Source of the DNA: Datnioides undecimradiatus
Taxonomy: Eukaryota; Chordata; Actinopteri; Lobotiformes; Datnioididae
Length of the DNA stretch: 64,000 nucleotides
Reading direction: 5' to 3'
NCBI GenBank assembly: GCA_008933995.1
Contig: WARS01000110.1
Coordinates: forward strand, 744,001 to 808,000
Shown: piece after piece, positions 15,877 through 27,215 of the stretch
Position numbering within the stretch: the first letter of the stretch is position 1
Layout: every line of letters starts with the position of its first letter
Program-made: the position numbers and the translations under genes
Notes under the pieces: model-generated
Databases searched by the model: none
What the model was told of the DNA's origin: nothing
Seen by the model: the letters and a program-made list of their open reading frames with translations, nothing else

Positions 15877-16840
15877 GTGCCTTCCTTGTCTTGCGTAAAT
15901 CCGCCAGCAGAGAGGAACTATGCGGTGGGGGACCAGGAGTTGCTGGCAGTTAAAGTGGTGCTGGAAGAATGGAGGCACTGGTTGGAGGGGGCAGCCCACC
16001 CGGTCCTCATCTGGACAGATCACAAGAACTTAGAATATATCAAGAGCGCCCTCGGCAAGCAAGGTGGGCTTTCTTTTTCTCGAGATCCAATGTTATGCTT
16101 TTGTGGATCCAAGAACACAAAAACCAGACTCCTGTCACGATTGTTCTCCTCTGAAGAACCTACTGTTATGATTTTCCATAGTGCCCCCAGAGAGGATTCT
16201 GGGAGCTTTCTAATTTGGAGTATTGAGTCTATGTGTTACAGGCTAACAAGACCATCCCCAGATTCTTGTTTGTGCCCCAGAATTGCGGAGTGAGGTAATC
16301 CAGTGGGGACACTTCTGCTATCGTGCCACCCTGGAATAAGACGCACTTTATTTAGAATCACAGAAAGATTCTGTGGCCTGGAGATTAAAACAGGATGTCT
16401 CTGAGTTTGTGTCTGTTTAAAATGTTCCAGCCCAACAGAAGACTCAAATGCTCCCCCCAGCTGGACTCCCTCCAACCCTACCTGTTCCTCATCGCCCCTG
16501 GTCGACATCTCAGTGGATTTTGTCACCGGTTTGCCTGAATCACAAGGTAATACTGCAGTTCTCACCATAGTTGACCGTTTTTCCAAAATGGCAAAATTTA
16601 TCCCATTACCAAAACTCCCATCAGCCAAAGAGACTGCTGAAATCCTTACCACCAGTGTGTTCAAAGACTTTGGATTTCCCCGGACTATCCTGTCCGACCG
16701 GGGGCCACAGTTTGTTGCCCAGTTCTAGAGGGCATTTTGTGAGCTCATCGTGCTAAACCTAACCTCACCTCAAGGTAACAATTCCCAAAGAATGTTGCAT
16801 GGAGCGATGAACTCCGGACTCGGAAACTGGACTGCATTTG
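15877..16840 (+). pseudogene. RNase H and integrase remnant of the sushi-like element
   Basis: RNase H is seen as [20 protein letters not shown] and [15 protein letters not shown] near 15910-16050. Integrase is seen as [32 protein letters not shown] and [14 protein letters not shown] at 16510-16728. The context of the catalytic Glu (ERMN-like) lies downstream near 16801, after a stop and in another frame. These were once one polyprotein. Confidence 0.8.
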
Positions 16841-16910
16841 ACTGCTCAGAACCCATCCTCCTGGTCAAAAGCTCTCACATGGGTTGAATATGCTCATAGT
16901 CAGTTAGTTG

Positions 16911-17361
16911 GTCAGGCGTCTGTTGTTAGGGTTTTCAGTTCAGCTCTGTCTTTGTCTTGGTCACTTCCTGTTTTATTTTGAAGTCTGTGTCTTACCCCTG
17001 TCTTCCTGTCAAGTTTCCCGCTTGTGTGATTGGATTCCCCACCCTAATGTGTCTCACCTGTGTCTTACTGTCTTCCTCATGTATTTAAGCTGTGCTCCCC
17101 ATTCCTCCTGTGCCAGATTGTCTTTGTTGTGATTTTGTGAGCTTTCCAGCATTTATTCCTTCTCTGAGTGTTCCCTGTGTGTGTGACCCTGTTTTTGTAT
17201 TCTTGGATTTTGGTGTTTTGCTCTGCCGGATTTTTGTACCTCTGCCTGACTAGTCTGAATTACCTGGTTTTGACCCTGCTTGTAATAAACGACCACTGAG
17301 CCTGCCAACCCCTGACTCCTACACTGTGTGCCTGACCTGTACCCTGGACATCTCTACAACA
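16911..17361 (+). repeat. 3' LTR of the sushi-like element
   Basis: This roughly 450-bp block shares its first part with the truncated 5' LTR at 15111. It carries a CTTGTAATAAACGACC polyadenylation-type signal near 17279 and ends TCTCTACAACA. The tandem-unit sequence resumes with AAATTAAAAAAAG. Its left boundary is eroded (GGTCAGGCGTCTG in place of TGTCAGG). Confidence 0.75.
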
Positions 17362-19530
17362 AAATTAAAAAAAGAAATGGTGGCTTTCATTTATATGAAC
17401 TTTTCTCCCACTGGAGGGCAGCAGGAGGGATCTGTTAACACTGACTTCCTCTAAAGTTAATCAACTGAGGGTAGCTGTAGAGTCACAAGGAGAAAACATA
17501 TTGTTCCTAGCAGATTTAAACCTTTTGGTAAAATGTCGGGTAAATGTACAGACTGCATGAATGTACTGTAAAAGTGCAGAACTTAAGACATGGAAAAAAA
17601 TTAATATATAAATGTTGGCAGGTTTGTTTTGTTGCTTTCTGATTAAAATACATTTTGTTGTAAAATTATATAAAACAAACAAAGACATGTTATCAGGGTT
17701 TTTTGCCTCCTGAGGTTTGCAGACTTTATTTAAAGGCCTTGATTACCTCTGAGGTATTAAGCACACAGGTGATTTTAATTCTAGTGTCTGATTGAAGCTC
17801 TTATCAGGACTGTGATGTGCCGCACCATGTTTTACTGACATCTCTCTCTGCAGGCCTGTTTTGTTTTTTTTGTTTTTTTAAATAATAATTTTAGCAGTTT
17901 TATTACTAAATGGACTGTTATGTCAGTTATGTCAAATAATTCCTCGCATAGCAAACTGTAAACCTTGTTAAGAAGCTTGATGACAAGTAACAGAAAAAAC
18001 ATTAGTGTCACTGTGCAGGATTGTGGATGCAATTGAGGGTTTTAATTAATGTTTAGACTGGCATCTGTGAAACAGCATTTCTTGCTTTATGATTAGGATC
18101 GCATAAATAAAGCGAGCTCTACTCATCCTGTCATGGCAGGGTTCCATTCCATTCTGCTTCTCTGCTCCTGACTCTCACCTGCCCACCAGGTATAGGAACA
18201 TGCTTCAGCCATGCTTAACACCCATGACTCCTCCTGCAATAATTACCCAGACTCAAGGGCATTTTCCTCCTTAGTCCATCTTTGCAAATTTCCACCTCAC
18301 TTCTTTCTTTACTACCGCTTTATTCTTCTTACCTCTTCTTCCTTGTTCAGATTTCTTCCATATTTTCCTTTTCCTTCTTGGACCCCTCATTCCTACTCCA
18401 CTCCCCTTTCTTTTTTCCAACGCCCCTGTGTTTTCCCATTGTCCTCTTCTCTACTGTCTTTGCTTTTCTCATCACGCCCATCTTTATTCTTGAACTCTTA
18501 AACAGGTGAAAGGAGGTCACACTGACTTTCCAAGGAACACTTTGAGAGAAAGAGTGCACCAAAGTCCGTGATTCAGGTTCCATGTAGTGATTCAGGCATA
18601 CTAAGCGTGTTTTTTTGACTTGTTGAAGACCAGACTGAATGAAAATGAGCTCAAGTGAGGCTGACTGCAGCACAGATTTAATAAAACACCTTCACTGCGT
18701 CTAAGATTTCAGATAGTTAATGAATTTGTGCGACTCAAAATATTAAGTGTGTGTTTTTCTAAGTTTATGCTCTATAGATGAATCAATCCGTGCAAATAAT
18801 CGTGAAAGACAAACCCACAAACACTTATCAGCCAAAAATAAACTTGCTTGCTAAAAATTTGGTCTCATCAACTTGATAGTTTCTAAAAAATATTGCTAAG
18901 GTGTCACAGACTGTTCTGTTCTGCCAAAAAATCTTAAATTCAACTTTATATTGACTTTATTTTCCCTAAAAATCAAATAAAAAACAGATGAAATTTATTC
19001 CTGATCGGCACTTTTACCAACACAAACATTGTTTTATTTGAAGTCCTGGTTCCTTATGCAGGAGTGCAGTGAAACCAGGTTTCACTGTCCACTAGACAAA
19101 CAGGTGTATTTAGATTTAAAGGAGCATGTCATGTGATTCCCACACTACCTCATCTCGTGACAGTCTTGTGGTTCTTTATTCTCACTCTATGAACACAATT
19201 CACCGTTTGACTCGTTTGATTGTATTGCCTGAGATAGTCTTTCTGATGCATTGTGGGGTAAAAAGACTCCATTGTATTAGAATGTGGAATTGTAACTTAA
19301 GGATATAAATACCCCCTGCAACACTGCAGGTGTTTTCACAACACTTCTTTCTTATTACGTATATCAAGTAATAAACATTAATGTTGCTCAATGTGTAATG
19401 CTGTGGTTTGTTAGTACATGATGCTAATGTATGAGCACGCAGAATGCTGTTTTTGGTTGTTGGTAATGGTTCTGTGCATTGATTGGTTGGGTTAGTATGA
19501 TGTGTGGAGGAGGACAGCTATAAAAGTTAC

Positions 19531-21707
19531 TTTCAGTGAAACCAAAATCAAAAAGCACAATGACGCCAACCAACATATCAAACTAATATGATCATATGAC
19601 TCCAACATACTGTTTGGATGCCCATCTCTGCCAAGAAAATTTAAAAAACAAATGGTGGCTTCATTTATATGAACTTTTCTCCCACTGGAGGGCAGCAGGG
19701 GGGATCTGTTAACACTGACTTCCTCTAAAGTTAATCAACCGAGGGTAGCTGTAGAGTCATGCAAGGAGAAAAACATATTGTTCCTAGCAGATTTAAACCT
19801 TTTGGTAAATGTCGGGGTAAATGTATAGACTGCATGAATGTACTGTAAAAGTGCAGAACTTAAGACATGGAAAAAATTAATATATAAATGTTGGCAGGTT
19901 TATGTTGCTTTCGATTAAAATACATTTTGTTGTAAAATTATATAAACAAACAGAGAAAAACGTGTTACCGTGGGTTACTGGCTGTGGGTTTTTACCTGGA
20001 GGTTTGCAGACTTTTATTTAAAGGCCTTGATTACCTCCTTGAGGTAGCTACTTATTGCAGGTGATTTTAATTCTAGTGTCTGATTGAAGCTCTTATCAGG
20101 ACTGTGGATGTGTGCCGACCGTGTTTTACTGACATCTCTCTGCAGGCCTGTTTTTTTTTGGGGGTTTTTTTTTTTTTTAAATACACTTTTAGCAGTTTTA
20201 TTACTAAATGGACTGTTATGTCAGTTATGTCAAATAATTCCTGCATAGCAAACTGTAAACCTGAGCAGAAGTTTGATGACAAGCAACAGAAAACATTAGT
20301 GTCACTGTGCAGGATTGTGGAAGCACTGAGGGGTTTTAATTAATGTTTTAGACTGGCATCTGTGAAACAGCATTCCTTGTTTTTATGATTAGATCGTGCA
20401 TAAATAAAGCGAAAGCCTACTCATCCTGTCATGGCAGGAAGTTCCATTCCATTCTGCTTCTCTGCTCTGACTCCTCACCTGCCCACCAGGTGCATAGGAA
20501 CATGCTTCAGCCATGCTTAACACCCATGACTCCTAAATAATTACCCAGACTCTCAAGGGCATTTTTCCTTAGTCCATCTTTGCAAATTTCAATCTTACTT
20601 CTTTCTTTTGCTACCTGCTTTATTCTTTCACTTTCTTTCCCTTGTTCTTTATTTTCCATATTTTCCCTTTTCTTCCTCTTGACCCTCATTCCTACTCCAC
20701 TTTTTTTTTTCCAGACGCCCCAGGTTTTTCCCATTGTCCTTCTCTACCGCCTTTGCTTTCATCACGATCTTTTATTCTTGAACTTAAATAGTGTGAAAGT
20801 GAGGCTCACACTGGACTTCTTCCAAGAACACCTTGAGAGAGATGCACCAAAGTTTGCATCTAGGTTCAATGCAGTGATTCAGGCATACTAAGCGTGTTTT
20901 TTGACTTGCTGAAGACCAGACTGAATGAAAATGAGCCTAGGTGTCAAGATTTCAGATAGTTATCGATCAAAGGACTAAAATATTATGTGTGTTTTTCTAA
21001 GTTTGTGTTCTATAGATGAACCAACTGTGCGTGTCAATCGCAGTGACAAACCCACAGACGCTTATCAGCCAAAAAATAAACTTGCTTGCTAAAAAATTTG
21101 GTCTCATCAACTTGATAGTTTCTAAAAATATTAAGGTTATGTCTACAGACTGTTCTGTTCTGCCACAAAAATCTTAATTCAACTTTATATTGACTTTATT
21201 TTCCCCTAAAATCAAATAAAAACAGATGAAATTTATTCTGATCGGCACTTTACCAACACAAAAATTGTTTTATTTGAAGTCCTGGTTCCTGGAGTGCAGA
21301 GGCAGTGAAACCAGTTTTCACTGTCCACTAGACAGACAGGTGTATTTAGATTTAAAGGAGCATGTCATATGATCTCACCTCACTCACCTCATTTCTCCGT
21401 ATTAGTCTTGTGGTTCTTTGGCCTCACCCATGAATACAATTCAATGGTTGACTCATTTGATTGTATTGCTCTGAGATAGTCTTTTGTATGCATTGTGGGG
21501 TAAAAAGACTCCATTGTATTAGAACGTGGAATTGTAACTTAAGGATATAAATACTCCCTGCGACACTTCCTCTTATGACGTGTATTACCGTTAATAAACA
21601 TTTAATGTTGCTCAATGTGTACGTCGTGGTTGGTTGTTGGTAATGGTTCTGTGCATTGATTGGTTGGGTTAGTATGATGTGTGGAGGAGGACAGCTATAA
21701 AAGTTAC
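19531..21707. repeat. Tandem unit copy 3, uninterrupted, ending at a gene promoter
   Basis: This 2177-bp copy is the only one without an insertion and therefore defines the unit. It starts TTTCAGTGAAACC and ends AGCTATAAAAGTTAC. The sequence directly after it (AGACCAGGAGCCC) is the first exon of a transcobalamin-beta-like gene, not another unit. Within it are TTTGGATGCCCATCTC, CACTGGAGGGCAGCAGG, GATCGGCACTTTACC and the terminal GATTGGTTGGGTTAGTATG. No open frame of note was found. Confidence 0.88.
21640..21707 (+). promoter_or_regulatory. Core promoter of the first transcobalamin-beta-like gene
   Basis: TATAAAAG at 21696-21703 is preceded by GATTGGTTGG (an inverted CCAAT box) near 21658. The paralogue at 27.2 kb has the same arrangement: GATTGGTTG near 27193, then GACAGCTATAAATG at 27216. 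The shared layout supports a real promoter with transcription starting about 25-30 bp downstream. Confidence 0.7.
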
Positions 21708-21719
21708 AGACCAGGAGCC

Positions 21720-23639
21720 CGTCAAAAAGGAAGAGTCTCCTATTCAAAACCCAACCGCTCCTGCACTCAAACTGTTCAGAGGTGAGAAGGAATAGCTGGA
21801 GAAGGTATGAATTTAAGAGATATTTTCTTTTTCTTTGACATGAGTTGGTGTGAGCTCGGTTAAAAATCAAGGATTAAGCACAGTAAAATGCACTTTACTT
21901 CTTTCCAGTTTGCAGACTGCATGCATTTGCAACATCATGAAGCTGCTGTAAACAATAAAGGCAACTTAGCATTGCGTCTTTATACCTGTTAGCAGTAAAA
22001 GTCAAAGACAGTAAATGGAACTCGAGACATGTAGACGGTGTCTTGAGCTGTTGAGATGTTTTCTATTCGATAATCTTCTATTAGAGGTTAAATTCAGTTA
22101 AGTTAGCCAGAGATGATAGCACAGAATCTTCTGTGAACCCATCAAACATTTTTACTGGCTTTTTGTAAATTATTTGATGATGATGTTTCTTGATTTATAT
22201 TTGTGTTCGGGGTCGGTGAAGGTAACCTTCCAGGTCCAGAATGAAGCCAACTGCTCTGGTCTCAGCAGTCGTGCTGCTGCTGCTGCTGGTTTCTGGGATT
22301 TCTAGTAAGAGCAATTTCTTTCGGTGTTACTGAAAATAAAAAAAGAAATGCAGGGGAACAAAATGAGATTTAATGTTTTTTTGTGTGTGTTTTAATCCTT
22401 GAAGGGGCGCACAAGGTCAAAACCCACCCACGGGCACATGACGGGCACAAGAATCCACCCAGCACAGGTCGCCAGTCTTGGACAACAAATGGTGTTTTTC
22501 TACTTCATATTTTATCTTCTGCTCTAACTCTGACTGTTGTTTTCAGACTACAGCCAGGCTAACTTTACTGTCCTGGTGACAAACTCTGTGACACCCACTC
22601 CTGACAAGAATTACCGCACCTACGTGGTTTACAGAGGAATCTTACTGGGTGGACTGACGAGGCTGCAGAACTCCAACAGCGACTTTAAGTAAGATAATGA
22701 CTTGTACGGTCTTTTATTTAATTATAACATGCAACTTAAAACTTAATTTAACTTCAACTTTTGCTTTACTTCTTTACAAAGTCACACTTGAGACACTCAG
22801 TTTGTATCATTCTCCAGCACAAGGGTGACATATCTTGGGCGTCGCCTCAAGCTTTCCGTTGATTGTGAGATCACTGGTCTTGCATAAGCATTCATTCCAG
22901 TTGAGCAACATTGTGTCAAAATGAAGTCAAGTTAATTGTTTTTCCTGTATTCTGGGTCAGTCAGAAACCATTTCACATCTTTAGCTGATACGAAGTGACA
23001 ACTCCCTCATTGTTTTCCATAGTAGCCTCAGATCATTGGGTGTTTTTTGTTCTGTTTTTATTTATTTTACTTTTTGTACATGTATTCATTTTTTTATGCC
23101 TTCTGTTTTTTTCTCAGTTTCATAATGCATTTTGTAAAGCCTTTGTATCTAAGCCATCTCCTGTCCTGTCTGCAGCTTCACCTACACCGAGGATCCAAAC
23201 TATGGCCCGTTCCTGGAGAGCGTGAACGGTCTGGCTGGAAGTACAACGGAGCAAACCTACTGGGAGCTGCTGGTCAAGACAGTCAACAACCGAATCATAA
23301 TACCTGATGTTGGTGAGTCAAGCAAGAGGACTTTTATCTGAAACAGTCAAAAACCTTGTTCTTAGTCTCACCATAAATCAACATAATATTCTGTGGGTCT
23401 TGTTTGCAGGTATCGGATGTTACATCCCAAATGCAAATGAGCAAATCATTCTGAAATACACCAAGTACTGATGAATCAGCCGCCGCTGGACATTAAAATG
23501 CATTAAGTGTATCACTGTATATTTCAACGATTGATATTTGACTAAGAAGTGTTGCTTTTGTTTTGTTTTTTGAGAATTAACAACTGAGCACATCACTTGT
23601 CAAGTGGACGCATTGAAATTAACATAAAGATGAAATAAA
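21720..23639 (+). CDS. Secreted single-domain transcobalamin beta-like (DUF4430) protein, copy A
   Basis: The coding exons are 22241-22304, 22405-22467, 22547-22688, 23176-23312 and 23410-23471, giving 155 aa. A non-coding exon 1 ends at 21781 (GAG|GTGAGA), and AATAAA is at 23634. Residues 1-21 are a signal peptide (LLLLLVSGIS). Residues 22-42 are a His/Lys/Arg-rich insert from exon 3, which is 63 nt, phase-symmetric and absent from both paralogues. The rest is the beta domain of the transcobalamin/intrinsic factor family, with YRGILLGG, SVNGLAG (105-111), TYWELL (117-122) and GIGCYIPNANE around Cys139, plus one NFT glycosylation sequon. The large alpha domain of full cobalamin binders is missing. 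Zebrafish has comparable proteins named transcobalamin beta. Whether it binds cobalamin alone is unknown to me. Confidence 0.85.
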
Positions 23640-25164
23640 AATCTTGCTTACAGCACCGATTGATGTTTGCAAAGTTTCATTTTTCATTCTACTTTTTAGT
23701 TAAAATGAGCATCTGATTGTTGAAAAGGCCTTTCTTCATTTTCATCTGAAGTTTTATACACCGGTGCAATATGAATTTTGTTTTTGCCGTTTTTCTTGTT
23801 TAGCTTTAGACACAGAATAATAAAACCATGCTTGATTTGGCACAAAGTGGTTCATCCTTCAGATTTCAGAAAGTACAATACAAATATGGAATATGAAAGG
23901 TTTGGATTCAGAGAGCAAGACAAGAACTTTTCTCCTGCTATTGGTTTTGAAATCTTTCATGCTGTGCTCCTCACGGACTGGGACATTCCTGATTTGTCCA
24001 TACGTAAAACACAGGCGTCACCAAGAGTCACCAAAGGGCTATAAATTAAAGATGGAATTGTAAGCTGGTACACTTTTCCCTGATTGAAGGCACTATTAAA
24101 CGAGACTACATTATACTGTACTATACTGTAAGTGAGTCAAAGGTCTGGCCCACCTGTCTCTGCAAGCTATTGCCTCATCTTGCTGAAGATGTGCACAGTG
24201 AAGGAAGCAGCAGAGTAAAATCTACAATCAACCAAAGTCAAGAGCAAGAGTGGAGGTCTACAGCCAGCCTAGCAGCAATTAAAACAGATGTTAGCCGTGC
24301 CATGCTTTGAGCTAAATGCTAATGCAAATGTGCTCACAAGTTGCAAACATTTACATGGCCGTACTGCTAGCATCGCTTCAGTGTACAGATTGTGATGCAC
24401 GGAAACTCCTAAATGATACATCATTTACAGAAATTCAGTGTTCAAGTGCAGTGCATCGGAATTAATGTGATTGTTACACTTACATGGCTTGAAGCAATAT
24501 CTGACTTATTGTAATCAGAATAGGCCAAGTTCCTTGCCAGTTTGGTAGTCAGTGTAGAGGTGACCATTAGAGTACATCTTACTATCTCTGTAGAAAACAG
24601 AGAATTAAAACAGCATATTCAGTGATTTATTACTGGAAAATGTGCTCAGAGAGCGCTTTTACATAGGTGTCAGCATTCACATACTGATGACAAATGCTTA
24701 TCGGAAAGGAAACTAACATTTAAACTCATTCACACACCAACGGAACAGTGATTCAGAGCAGGACACTTTGGCTTGCAGCCTTGAGGAGCCAAGTATCAAA
24801 TCCTCTGATACTAGGTGGAGGACTCACTCTATCTCTGAGCAATAGTCTGCTTTTACGCTGATATATATCTTGAGACTGACCTGTCAATGCTGCCTTATTG
24901 GTGGATCATGCTGCATCACTGCTTTCATGCATTAGCTTTTATAATGAACAGATCTCTGAGTTCTACATTGTTGACACAACACACGCTAAAAATACATTTT
25001 AGGCGCAACCAAAAAATGTATTCAATTAATTCAAAATGTCCTTTTTATCGCATTTATGCAGCTTACAGGTCTCTAAAATATAAATTCTATGTCCAGGCAT
25101 GTTAAGTGACTAGAAGGGGAAGGAGACTAGACATTTAATTTAGTTAGTTAAACTTAATTAGTAC

Positions 25165-25225
25165 CTATTACAACCCCTTAATATAGTTATTAAGCTTAAT
25201 TTAGTTAATTAAGTGGTTGTAATAG
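25165..25225. repeat. Imperfect inverted repeat, hairpin-forming
   Basis: The 17-nt arms CTATTACAACCCCTTAA (25165-25181) and TTAAGTGGTTGTAATAG (25209-25225) are complementary except at one position, with a 27-nt AT-rich loop. It may be a residue of a palindromic miniature transposon. No target duplication was identified. Confidence 0.7.
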
Positions 25226-26429
25226 CTACTTTTAATTACTTTTCAGAGAGCAGTAGAGACATACTTGTCATTCCTTGACAAATGTCATTTTTTTTATTTT
25301 ATGAATGCACATCCTGGTTTAGGCGGAAAACAAAACGCATGCTCTGACGAAAGTTGTACGTATTTACATTTACATTAATGTGGCTCTTTGTTTGGCTGTT
25401 TGGCGTTTTCCTGTTCTGCAGCATTCTTAGAGGATACAGACAGGACAACACATGATAAAATACCGAGAATATCAGAGACAGTACACGACGTGCACCCGGA
25501 TGTATGACTATAAAAGATGGGATTCCAATCCATTGTGTAGTTTGTAGCAGTTAAAATGATCACTTAGATTCTTGCGAATTATCATTTTGCACCACAAGTG
25601 ATAGGGTTTCCATGAACTATATTTACATCAAGCAATAACCAAAGAAATTGACAAATAGGTATAAGGCAATGATCTGTGCAACAAACATGTTGCAATGTCC
25701 TTTGAATGCTTGCCACGCTCTTGTTGTTAATTCTAGGTAATGTTATTCTGCTTACAGAATGCAGCTAGACTACGTAGAAAAGTTGCAAAAGTGTTGCTGA
25801 CATGCAAAAAGTGTCGAGTGCATGGTCTAAAGTATGGTCTAAACTTTTGCTTTTTTGAACTGCAGCAAAGTAGTTGTCAGCACTATTATTACAAAAGTCT
25901 AAAAATTCACTGAGTGAGTGAGTATTGGTTAGTTATGCATTACTACAGATTCAATAAGCATGGGTGCAGCTAACTCAGGCTATCACTTATCTCTCATTTG
26001 CCTTCTTATTACATGGGACCCATTTTAGTCTCACTGACAGTATAAAATTAATCGGGACAGGATGATCTGCTTCCCAGAAACAACAGTCCATTAAGTAAAA
26101 ACACCCAGTGGGGCCCATATCATAAAGGCCTGTGCCTATACTCACAGAACCTGGACTTAGAGAACATAACTAAGGTCCTGTTTACACTAATATTGACTTT
26201 GCGATCTAAGGCTACCGCTAGTGGCACAAGGGAAATGCAGGATATGGTCCATGCACCACTGGATTCATCTTCTACCCCCAGGCATACTGTCCTAGCAAGC
26301 ACTTATTTAATTAAAAAAAAAATTCTCTCAACTTCAGCACCACCTGTCGACACCTTGGTCCTACTGGAATTAAAACATTTCCTAGCACTTGTCCACGTTG
26401 CTCCAACTAGATCTTTGCTTGTGTTTGTA

Positions 26430-26495
26430 CCTACTCTATATGTACGGCGCTTTGGATAAAAGCATAGGCCAAATGACATTGTAGAATTGTAGAAG
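26430..26495. repeat. Probable tail of a common fish interspersed repeat
   Basis: GGCGCTTTGGATAAAAGC followed by AAATGACATTGTA is a degenerate form of the 'tttggataaaagc...aaatgacatgtaatgtaatg' tail frequent in teleost genomes. A related tail lies at about 49278-49320. The family assignment is from memory and weak. Confidence 0.35.
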
Positions 26496-27215
26496 CACAA
26501 ACACACCCACTTCACCAGAAATGAGTAACCAGTTCAATACTTCACTTTGCAATAATCACATTGTCTGTCAAGTTATCTGATCATCAGACATCAGTAGTAT
26601 CTGATATTCTGGTACCTGAACTGGCAAACAGCATAAAACCCCCTAACACAGATCTGGAAACACCAAGAGGTGTGAGAGTGAGCACACAGTTAAAGCATTC
26701 CAGAATACTCAGAGGATGGAAAAACAAGAAATCCCATAAACAGAAACAAATGTTTTATCATCATCATCATCATTTATAAATAAATTTGAGCACTTCATCA
26801 GACATCATCACACATTTGCAGGGTCCAAAACACTGTTGCAAAGCACCAGCAGCAAAGAAAACTAAACAAGATATGAGTTCACATATTTTTACCATTAACA
26901 AAACACTTTTAGTTAACAATAAAGGTAATCTTTTGATTATTAACTGAAACAATTCATAAAAACAACCTTTGGACACCTCACTTCACTGATATCTTTGATT
27001 CCCAGTACATGGGAACCAATGATCTAATCACTCTCTGTCCTGGGGCATGTACATGCATGCCAATTTGAAACGTTTCCAATCAGGATGTGTAACTGTTCCT
27101 TATTGTCTCAATTGGTCATTGTTCATTGTACATACGATCCTTTGAATATGAGAGGAATTTAAAATGTAAGATGATTCAGCTGGATGTGTGATGATTGGTT
27201 GTTACTGGTTGTTAG

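Larger units (their letters stand above)
15111..17361 (+). mobile_element. Degraded sushi-like Ty3/gypsy retrotransposon
   Basis: A partial 5' LTR (15111 to about 15255, starting TGTCAGGATC) matches the LTR at about 16911-17361; both contain CACTTCCTGTTTTATTTTGA and CTTACCCCTGTCTTCCTGTC. Between them are gag (about 15280-15465), a reverse-transcriptase tail (FANFYRKFIK-like near 15630), RNase H (about 15870-16060) and integrase (16500-16840), in the ordinary gypsy order. Stops, frameshifts and a large internal loss make it inactive. It interrupts copy 2 of the tandem unit; copy 3 shows the empty site near 19626. Confidence 0.8.
15011..19530. repeat. Tandem unit copy 2, interrupted by the sushi-like gypsy remnant
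   Basis: The pieces are 15011-15110 and 17361-19530, about 2.27 kb once the insertion is removed. It starts TTTCAGTGAAACC immediately after the TATAAAAGTTAC that closes copy 1. It ends in the same promoter-like sequence, with TATAAAAG at 19519-19526. It aligns with copy 3 along its whole length but with many small indels. No coding region was seen. Confidence 0.88.
23640..27180. other. Intergenic region between two transcobalamin-beta-like genes
   Basis: No exon chain was seen. An imperfect inverted repeat lies at 25165-25225. The sequence CTTTGGATAAAAGCATAGGCC near 26450 resembles the 3' tail of a common fish interspersed repeat, and a short (CAT)n run lies near 26758. Short open frames here have no family resemblance. 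Confidence 0.5.
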
